Shown one piece after another: positions 55,801 through 64,000 of a stretch of 64,000 nucleotides of DNA (within the stretch, counting starts at the first letter, position 1; every line of letters begins with the position of its first letter). Below the pieces are notes generated by a model. That model made no database searches, was not told the origin of the DNA, and saw nothing but the letters and a program-made list of their open reading frames with translations. The stretch is from positions 1 through 64,000 of the forward strand of contig JADHYX010000059.1 in assembly GCA_027604685.1 (NCBI GenBank). Direction: 5' to 3'. The position numbers and the translations under genes were made by a program. The stretch is from Lobulomyces angularis. Lineage: Eukaryota; Chytridiomycota; Chytridiomycetes; Lobulomycetales; Lobulomycetaceae.

Positions 55801-58800
55801 GATCAAAGCACTAATTTATCCAACAATAAAGCGATGCAATGTGATAACGAAGAAATGGCATTTTGGATGGAAACCAAGAAAGTTAGTGAAGAAAATACGA
55901 ACGGTGGTAAATTACGTGCTAAAAGAACAAAAGCACAGGTGGCCAATTCCAGAAATAAGCGAAAATTCGTTACTCCTTTAATCATTCATAAGGAAAAGGC
56001 AATCGCATCACTGAAAACGACTCCTGTTGTGCAATTAAGCAGTATATATTTATATTTCACTTTAATTAATTTTATTTTTAGAAGAGGTTAAAACTAATAA
56101 AATACAGCACCCTGTAAAAGTAGGTCGTTCTCTATTAACATGGGAAAACTTACTTTCGCTAAATCTGTAAAATTTTACACAAATATTATTGATTTTTTTG
56201 TTGTGTAGCCCTGACGAAGTTTTAAATATGAGTTATGAAAAGGCAAAAACTTTTTTTTTTAAAATCAATGAGTCAAGATTTGGAACTGACGAAGCTTTTA
56301 ATGAATTAATAAATGCTGGATGTACAGGAATTACCCACCAGTGGGTGTCCAATCATTACTCGTTAATAGTGTGGAAATTGGCGTGCTTTTATAGAACGTT
56401 TCCGGATCTGAAATATAGATGGTGCTGGAACGAAGTCTTGAAAGAATTAAATTTGAGGTACCATTATTTTTGCTGTACTAAACTTCTGGTTAGGTATGAA
56501 GTTGAAGTTAATCAAGCCAGAAGGTCATCATTGAAACTTATCACCGAAATGGACGATTTACCAGCAAAATATATGGTATTAGCAGTTTGCGATATAATAA
56601 ATGATGATTATAAAGGTAATGCTATTGAAAAATTTAACTCGGTTTTCTTAGGCTAAAAACTAGAAAATAAATCCAATGTGACAGACATGAGATTGGTATT
56701 AACTGACGGCTGGTATACTATTACTGCATTACTGGATGATGTGTTAGTGAAAGCAGTGACTGACGGTAGAATAAAGCTGGGATATAAGTTGGCCATTTGC
56801 GGAGCACAGGTTTGGTACTTAAAATGTTGATTTTTCTAAAGCAATTTCAGCTAATTGGCGCAAGTGAAGGATGCCCACCTCTCAATATCCCTAGTTCCAC
56901 ATGCTTAAAACTCTCATCGAATTCTACTAGACTAGCTAATTGGGAAGCTAGGCTTGGTTACCAAAAATTAAAATCGTTTACAACATCCTTACGTAGTATC
57001 AATTCCAACGGGGGAACAGTACCTTGCATTGATGTCATAATTGAAAAAATTTATCCAACTCAGTATATGGAGGAACTTAATGATTCAAAAATGAGAATTT
57101 TTAGGTCGAAAAAGGATGAGGAAGTAGTTGAAAGAGAATGGCAGGTATAAAATTAAAAACAAAAAAGACTGATATTTTCTATTATTATTAGAATGATTAC
57201 GCTGAGCAATTTCAAGAAACTTTAAAAAAATTAAACTTCGAGAATATATTAAATCCTGAAGATTACTATAGTTTGAGCCAAAATTTATCATTTGAAGGTG
57301 AATTAATCTGGGATAAACAATTTTAATTTTTTTTTAGACCTTCAGAATGACCCAGCTCATTTGTTCTGTAACATGAGTAATTCCACAGATGCTGCATCCT
57401 ATATAAATAGTCTTTCGATGCAACAGCAGACAATTTTAAGAAATTTTGTTGAAGAAGAAACGGCTAAAAAAAGAGAAACTGTTATAAAGGAAGCGACTTT
57501 TCAGGTTGAGGTAAAATCCTATAATATGCTTACTGAATTATTATACATAGGAGTTAAAACCAAAACGAAAGGTTTTCCCAGTAGTAAAAATTAGAGTCTG
57601 TGATTATCCCCCGCTTGGAACTTCACGTAAAATTATATTTTGGGGAAACATTACCTTATGGAAATATGACTCTGTAATGATAGATAGTATCAAAGAAGGC
57701 CACAGATTTAAGGTTGGATTCCATAAAATAATAAAGTTTCTTAAGGTTTTTTTTTTTCTTTTCAGATACATAACGTTGCAGTTAGCCCAAACAGTGGTAG
57801 GATTGTAGATGACTTATTTTGTACTGCGACTCTTAGTGCGTTTAGTTCGAAAACAGTTTTTGAAGAAGTCTCAATTGATGCTGCTAGATTAGCATTAACC
57901 CCTTACAAAAGTAGAACTTACCTTACATGTTTTGATATTATTAAAAGTAATCCGGGGGTAGAGGTTGACACTATATGCATTATTGCTGGTAATCTTTTTA
58001 ACCTTTTTACAAATGCTAACTTTCCAAGCCACCACTTCACCAAAAATTATCACCAAATACAATGGCACAAAGGAAGTTGCGTTGATGCTTCTATGTACAG
58101 ATAATACTGAGAAAATTGTTATTGTTGAAGTTTTTATGCCTTTTGCTGATATAAAAACCGTTGCAGAAGAATTTAAGGTTTTTTTTTTAATTGACTCTAA
58201 TTTAGTTACAATTAAAAAAATATACCATAGCCGAAATCCCTTGTTATATTTCGAAACTTGAAGTATATTTTCTATTACGAAAAAATTGGTACTGCGAAGT
58301 TAAATGCACACTCTTTATTAAGTGAGAAAAGGACTGTTCCTAAGGGTGAAACAGAAATTGCACAATATAATTCTCTTGTTAATTGGATGGCAGAGTAACA
58401 ATCTAAACTTATGAATCTTAAAAAATCATTTACTTAATCTTTTCTTAGCTGTTCCAATTTTTTTAGCGAATCTGCATTACAGAATTACCATGAAATCCTA
58501 GTAACTTATACAACAGTTGGGAAATCCGACCCACGCAAAAATACCTCTAGCAAGGATATGAAGAAACCTGTGGATATGAAACCTGTAAGCGCTGATGCAT
58601 CAAGAGAATATGAGTCTTTTGTTGGCTTTATTAAACCTTTTAAAAGAGTCGTTCCATATTCCTTTGATCAAGAAAATCAAAATCCTAAAAAAGATGACAT
58701 TGGATTAAATAAAGATAAGAGTTGCTGGATGTGTCATTTTGAAAATTCCGTATCGTCAAGAAAAATTTTGTTAAGCAATGAAAAATTGAAGCAACTTATA

Positions 58801-59113
58801 AGTGTATGCTTACCAAGTGAAGATTTAAGGATTAAATATATTGCTTATTTCAAATCTGTTTTCGACGTAGAACTGGATACCAAGGAATGTTTTGTATATT
58901 GGCTGCTTAAACATTTTGAATCTAAGTATTATAGAGAAAGTCAACTTTTACTGGCTTCAATTTCTAGTCGAATGGCTTTGGAACCCATTGAGGCAAGTAT
59001 AAACGTTTTAATAGGTGCTAAGTTATGTTTCATATTTTTAGTTAGTACTACGGAAAAATTTTCAACGAGAATTCTATGAAGTTAAAAATCTGAAAAGATA
59101 TGAAATGGAATAA
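52847..59113 (+). CDS. BRCA2: BRCA2 homologue (three BRC repeats, DSS1/ssDNA-binding domain)
   Basis: Loads Rad51 on RPA-coated ssDNA in homologous recombination. Proposed first exon ends right after the ATG (52847-52849), intron 52850-52908, then PNDKVHFETPKNF in frame. The long disordered N-terminal region contains three BRC repeats in the exon 54.5-56.1 kb: GFKTGHGTEIKPPSKKNLDR...IF, GFTNGFGNPIALPSIDAVSR...LF, GFQNALGQAIKPPSHSAMTS...LF. Helical domain: GITHQWVSNHYSLIVWKLAC, RYEVEVNQARRSSLKLITEM. OB1: LTDGWYSITALLDDVLVKAV, QLIGASEGCPPLNIPSSTCL, CIDVIIEKIYPTQYMEELND. OB2/OB3 continue to about 59.0 kb (KIHNVAVSPNSGRIVDDLFC). A GTTTTAA donor at about 59007 would join to LVLRKNFQREFYEVKNLKRY and a stop at 59113; otherwise the frame ends at 59079. 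About twelve exons. Confidence 0.92.
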
Positions 59114-59244
59114 AAAAAAAAATATAAATAAAAAAAATCTGGTAATTTGAATAGTTTTATTAAATTGATAAACATTAAATGTTATAATTTCACAAGAATT
59201 ATTCTATACTTCTAAATTATATTTTATACTTATTTTATTACTAT

Positions 59245-60858
59245 TTACGAAGAAAAGACACCGAAGTCGTAAATTACTACGTCTTTAACTCCACAAACCA
59301 CCTTGTCATCAGAAAGTAAGCAGCAATTACTTCCATTATCATCTATGTCCCAAACCCTTTCGTAATTTCCTACTCTGTAAACTGAAATTGAACCCTCCAT
59401 TAACAACAGTATTCTTAGTTTATCAATGCAGAAGTCAAAGATTTTACCTTCAAATTCAATTGCATTTTTTTGATGTCCTGTTGAAATGTCAAAAATTTTT
59501 AAAATTCGTTCAAACTTTGAAGTAGTCAAAAGTTTTGAATCAGTGTAATAGAAATTTGTAACTGATTTTGTAGCATCAATATTTAAAAGCACTTGTTGAG
59601 ATTCTAAGCACCAGATTTTTAGTGTCTGATCCTTCGATGCTGATATGAGTCTACTGTTTTCTATAATCTGTACTGTTGAAACAGCTGCAGTGTGACCACT
59701 AAGTTTAAAGCATCTGCCTTTATGATAAAATACAAAATTTCAATCAGGCTTTAAGATTAAGTTACCAGTTTGTAAATTTGCAACGCTTATTGAACAGTCT
59801 TCACTTCCGGATACCAAAATCTTCTCAAGAAAATGTAGACTGGTAATTTTATTTGCATGATTAAATATTTTGACGCATTCCATTTTATCCAAGGACCAGA
59901 TTCTTAATGTTGAATCTAGAGATCCAGAAACTAATTTACTAACATCAAATTGAAGACATGTTACTGTGTCAGTGTGTCCTGTTAAAACTTTTACTAACGA
60001 CCCTACAAAAAAAAAATAATATATTGATAAAAAAAGAGAAATATGAAAATACAATGATTTAAATCCCATATACGAATGGTAGTATCTTCACTACCGGAGA
60101 TTAACGTATTAGTGTTATTATCCAATTTCATACAGGTTATCGGTAAATTATGGCCACTTAAAGTTTTCTGAAAGAATCTTTTAGCTCTCCTATACAAATC
60201 AATCAATTTCAATAATAGAAGCTTCCCAACGAAATAATGTTAATAATAACTACCAATTAGATTCAATCTGCTGCCTTTCAGAAAACACCTTTTTCCAAGG
60301 CATCAAATATTTTCCATTGGAACTTGTATTAAATTTCAGTACATTTTCTGCATTCAGTTCAGCGCGCTTTCTTTTTCGATTTAACAAGGGCAGGCATAAA
60401 CCGCATTTTGTACATTGTTTATCGATATGTTGGATGCACATTCTATACCAAATAGAGTCATCATTGCAAAGGGTACTCCACTGCTTGCTTAATTGTGTTG
60501 CCCTACATAACGACTTGTGATCCAGATATCCTGATTTTTTGAATAAAAAAATTAACAATAAAAAAAACAAACTAATAACATTTCAGAAGGATAAGATTAT
60601 TTTAAACAAAAGAATTAGTATACCAAAAATTCTTACGCTTACATTAGTTGGTAATAATTCAACAAAGTTTATTTTTTGTAATTCGACTGTAGTTCTAGAT
60701 ATTTCAGACAACATATGCATGCTGGTTTTCAGTGATTGTAGAATAGTTTTTAACGTTTTTAACTGATAAATTTCATCCAATTCATCAAATTTCGTTAAGA
60801 TGTCTTGCATAATATTTTCTTTTTGTTTATTAAGATCGATAATTTTATTAATTTCCAT
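59245..60858 (-). CDS. F-box/WD40-repeat protein (Cdc4/Fbw7/Met30 layout)
   Basis: Substrate receptor of an SCF ubiquitin ligase by architecture. ATG 60858 (MEINKIIDLNKQKENIMQDI) starts a helical N-terminus. The F-box is split by an intron: INFVELLPTNVSVRIFG, then YLDHKSLCRATQLSKQWSTL and DDSIWYRMC. A Cys-containing linker (KQCTKCGLCLPLL) leads to WD repeats: LSGHNLPITCMKLDNNTNTL, ISGSEDTTIRIWDL, LTGHTDTVTCLQFDVSKLVS, SLDSTLRIWSLDKMECVKIF, LSGHTAAVSTVQIIENSRLI, ASKDQTLKIW. The later blades are more diverged, ending DVVIYDFGVFSS, stop 59245. About six exons. The specific substrate class (Cdc4 versus Met30 versus others) cannot be told from what I see. Confidence 0.88.
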
Positions 60859-61307
60859 ATTATTCTAAATTTAATATTTTTTAGATACAATTTTAACCTA
60901 TGGGAATGAAATTTTGATTGAACTTTATTTGGAGGTTTTTTTTAAAAATTTCACAGAAGTAATTTCCATAAAAAGAAGGGATAGCTCTCTTTGTGAATTT
61001 TGTTATTCGGAAAAGTATTTAAAAAAAAAAAAAGAAAAACTTGCAATATGGTTAACAGATTGTTGTAATCAAAATTTATAAACAAAAAACGTTACTTTTT
61101 TGCACCAATTCAAATCTTGCTATTATTCATAAGTAATAAAAAATAAGATAATTCACTTTGAATTGAATTAAATATTCATTCGACATTTTTAAAATTTTAT
61201 TGAAATTTTCACTTTCATTTATTGTAAAAAAATTTTCAATGCCAATCATAAATTTTTTAAAATAAAAATCAATTAATTTTCAATCACTTCACAAATATTC
61301 AGTCAAG
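60859..61307. other. Divergent intergenic region F-box gene - PG-rich gene
   Basis: About 450 bp, AT-rich, with an A14-type run at 61020-61033. Two upstream regions back to back. No motif recognised. Confidence 0.45.
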
Positions 61308-62872
61308 ATGTCTCAAAAAGTAACTACTTCGTCGGATAACATTTATCAAATTAAAAACTTGGTTAAATTATCCAAAGAGGGAGGTGGTTATAAGGAAAAA
61401 AAGAAACTAAGTAACATTACTTCATTAATTAATAAAGTTAATTTTAATTTATGATATTTATTAAAAAGAGCAACTGAAGTTATTGATGCAGGTTTGAATA
61501 AAGCATTCAATATATTTTACTTACTGTTAAAATAGCCTCCGTCAATACCAACAGCCTTCCAGACATTCCATTACAATGAATCAGAGAAAAAAGCCTTTTT
61601 ATCAACAGAAGCAAGGTTTCACGATACCAATGTGGTAAAAATTGTGAATACTCGTTAATATACAAAATAAATTATTTTAAGAATGATCTTCCTGGACCAG
61701 GATATTACAGAAAGAAAGTTGATGCACTTCCTATAGAAGAATGCTCAATATCAAAAAAAGGATTCGGTAATGGTTTTGCTTCACAAGTATTTGTTATTTA
61801 GAAAAATTTCTTTAATTGACCAAACTGATTTAGGAGAAACGGTTTCAAATTAGAACGAATACAGTTGGTCCTGCACATTATAATCCAACTTCGACAGAAA
61901 AGATAAAATATTATTTTCATAGTACAGAAAAAAGCTCCAGCTTTCAGAGATTAATCGTTCCAAAGAGTGATATCAGATTAAAAAATATTGCACCTTACGG
62001 AATTGGATTAGATCTAATAACCAGCACACGTAAGTAATCGATATGTATTCTTGCTAAAAGAATCCATAAAATACCTTGTAATATAGAAACACCGGCGCCT
62101 GGTAAGTATGAAGTTGACAATAAAAACAATCAAGAAAAATTTAAATCTCAAACAGAAAGTTCGGTTTTCAAATCCAAATCAAGTAAAGCTGTTATCAATT
62201 ACGTAAATAATCCGTCACCTGGTAAGAAATTCACAAGTTGCTGTCTCATATATTTATCCTTAAAAATGTATTCTAGCTCAGTACGAAGTTAAAAAATTAA
62301 ACAATTCATTATATGGGGTGTCTTCTTTTAAAGCAATAGCAAGAAGTGAACAGTTAGTGACAAAATATTCTTAAATTCTATAAAAATTATCAAATGCAAA
62401 CTAATTCTTTATATTTAGAAAAATTGATACAACACCTTCTCCCGCTAGCTATAATGTGCTCAACACCAAAGTTAAACGAAGTACCAGGTAATAGCGATGG
62501 AAAGGGTTCAGAAAATAACTATTTATGTTTTACAGGAGACGTGGGCCATTCTTAACAGTTGCACAACACATAAAACCAGCAGATAGACCGCCAACAACAA
62601 AGCTCTGCAACGATCCTCGAAGCAGACCACAAAGCAGTAAATTCAATGACTTACACAGTTCTTATGTACAGCACAAGCTGGGCCCAGGGCCGGGAAGATA
62701 TAACATTGCTAAAGCTTCTGACACACTAAAAATGCATAGAAATGTTTTTATTGATGAGACTGAAAGGTTTCAAAAACACAAACCAAACATTATTGCTCCA
62801 GGGTACTACCAGCCTATAAAAGATGTTAAATTTAGATCTTTCCATCTAAATATGGAAAAAATTTGGTGTTAA
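61308..62872 (+). CDS. Sperm-tail PG-rich repeat protein (STPG/ODF3-like), flagellar
   Basis: ATG 61308 (MSQKVTTSSDNIYQIKNLVK), stop 62872, about ten short exons. Repeated PG-rich motifs mark the family: DLPGPGYYRKK, TVGPAHYNPTST, TPAPGKYEV, PSPAQYEVKK, PSPASYNVL, LGPGPGRYNIA, IAPGYYQP. Other family-like segments are PPSIPTAFQTFHYNESEKKA and GPFLTVAQHIKPADRPPTT. Proteins with these repeats are microtubule-inner or outer-dense-fibre components of motile axonemes, so the gene implies a flagellated stage. Orthology lies near STPG1, which has a similar number of repeats, but I cannot separate it from ODF3-like relatives. Confidence 0.85.
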
Positions 62873-63158
62873 TTAATGTACTACTTAACTATTTGTGGTT
62901 TTTAAATTGTCCTCTTTTTAAAATAAATAAAAAAAGGACTAACAAATTTTTTTTTGTCAACATTTAGTTTACAAACTAATTTATAAAGGAAATGATATTG
63001 AATATTAAATTAATTAAAACACTGAAAAGTTTAAGCTGATTAAAAAATAAAAAAAAATTAAAGTTAATAAATATACAAATTTTAAATTATTGTGTTGATA
63101 TTCAAATAAAAGAACTACAGAAAAGGCAGGATCAAGTTACATCATACACGCAATGCAA

Positions 63159-63724
63159 TTAACCCATGATATCCGCCATTACCTCATCAGGATTTAAATA
63201 CTTCTGTTTAGCACGATAATCTCGCATAATTCTTGGATCATCTCCTTCAACACCAATTTGCTAGTGCAAAAAAAAATTAAATTCAAGATAGATAGAATTA
63301 ATAATATCTACCAATTCAGGCTTTCTTTCTTTTGCTTCAATTACATAGTGGTTATCACAATTTGGACAATATTCATCTGAATCCTCATAAACACTACGAA
63401 TAACAGTATTATCACATTAAAAAATGAACTTTTACTGCAAAAACTTACGCCATATCCTTCCTAAATACTTTTTTACACTTTTTGCAAGCAAACACCATTT
63501 CGTGTGTCTTCTGCAATGGATGATCTTTGGCTAATTCTTCATGGCATTCGGGGCAATCAAACCATTTTTTACTAAAGATGCATGCTAATAAGGATAAATT
63601 AAAATATTAAAAAGAAGTACCAGCTAATAAAAAATAAACGGAAGAAGTTAAATAAGAAAATAAAGCAAAATTAATACCAGGGAGCTCTAACAGAAACTTG
63701 AGCGTTTACAATATGTTTGCACAT
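63159..63724 (-). CDS. CHY-type zinc-finger protein
   Basis: ATG 63724: MCKHIVNAQVSVRAP, then an intron splits a Cys codon to give CKKWFDCPECHEELAKDHPL, QKTHEMVFACKKCKKVFRKD, EDSDEYCPNCDNHYVIEAKE, and the C-terminus IGVEGDDPRIMRDYRAKQKY, stop 63159. Four CxxC pairs and a CxxH/HxxC set fit the CHY zinc finger. The form resembles short fungal proteins related to yeast Hot13, which acts with zinc-binding Tim proteins in the mitochondrial intermembrane space, but a mitochondrial role is not shown here. Four to five exons, about 130 residues. Confidence 0.8.
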
Positions 63725-63829
63725 TATTTTAATGATTTTTGAATTCAAATTTTTTATGATGAAGGAAAAAGAAGGAATTTTTAAAGTTTTAAACTATAAA
63801 TTTTTGTACTACACATTTAAAACCTTACA

Positions 63830-64000
63830 ATGGTAGAATTATCTGAAGTATCTGATGATAAGGAAGTAGAATTGAGTGAAGAAGAACAAAAGATTAAAGA
63901 TCAAAATGATAAATTGAGAGAAGAAGAAGAGCAAAACTCTTTACCTTACCGATGGAAACAAACGTTATATGATGTAAGTTAGAGTCATTTAAAGTGTATT
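63830..64000 (+). CDS. NudC/CS-domain protein, 5' part (runs off the window)
   Basis: First exon 63830-63973: MVELSEVSDDKEVELSEEEQ, an acidic helix, then LPYRWKQTLYD directly before a consensus donor GTAAGT. An acidic N-terminus followed by (Y)(R/K)WxQTL is the way NudC-family CS domains begin; NudC works with Hsp90 and dynein-linked nuclear movement. Only about 48 residues are visible, so the family call is provisional. Confidence 0.65.

Overview
The window is nuclear DNA from a strongly AT-rich eukaryote whose genes are broken by many very short introns (mostly about 30-60 nt, GT...AG, often poly-T before the AG). The gene set points to an early-diverging zoosporic (flagellated) fungus, of the chytrid or Cryptomycota kind. 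It has a fungal-type homeodomain factor with the C-terminal region seen in fungal homologues, Mif2/CENP-C, a fungal-type cystathionine beta-lyase, Fur1 UPRTase and Saf4. It also has genes typical of flagellated lineages (a sperm-tail PG-rich repeat protein) and BRCA2. I cannot name the species from the sequence alone.

Layout. 0.3-9 kb: condensin subunit CND1 (minus) and the SSU processome protein PWP2 (plus) flank a shared upstream region. 9.3-10.7 kb: cystathionine beta-lyase with a TCACGTGA box upstream. 11.6-13.9 kb: a large basic protein of unknown family, whose paralogue lies at 24.3-26.3 kb. 14.1-15.8 kb: an ESA1-like MYST acetyltransferase. 15.84-18.27 kb: a decayed mobile element with terminal inverted repeats that carries a degenerate Fanzor (eukaryotic TnpB-like, RuvC-type RNA-guided nuclease) gene. 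18.6-24.1 kb: ZFPL1 (Golgi), SAF4/CCDC130 (splicing) and an unusual P-loop GTPase with Gly-rich membrane segments and a C-terminal C1-type zinc finger. 26.8-28.2 kb: ethanolamine-phosphate cytidylyltransferase. Two identical tRNA-Arg(ACG) genes in opposite orientation lie at 28.4 and 37.5 kb, with a WD40 gene, a GATA factor and a homeodomain factor between them. 38-42 kb: a BTG/Tob-domain gene, an unknown gene and a possible RecA-fold recombination mediator. 42.2-45.7 kb: MIF2/CENP-C. 46.1-47.4 kb: FUR1, with a 13-nt micro-exon, a duplicated exon fragment and a poly-A frame break. 47.6-50.9 kb: an intron-rich MULE/SWIM transposase-derived gene. 51.2-52.4 kb: an HMG-box protein. 52.8-59.1 kb: BRCA2. 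Then an F-box/WD40 protein, a PG-rich flagellar protein, a CHY zinc-finger protein and the start of a NudC gene.

Most genes are single-copy housekeeping genes for chromosome structure and repair (CND1, MIF2, BRCA2, possible SWSAP1-like, ESA1, HMG-box), RNA processing (PWP2, SAF4), lipid, sulfur and pyrimidine metabolism (ECT1, STR3-like, FUR1) and transcription control. I see no operon-like logic; neighbours are mostly unrelated in function. The two transposon-related loci (Fanzor element, MULE/SWIM gene), the GTPase-C1 protein and the unknown paralogue pair are the parts least explained by known biology. One 10-N assembly gap lies in an intron at 31311-31320.
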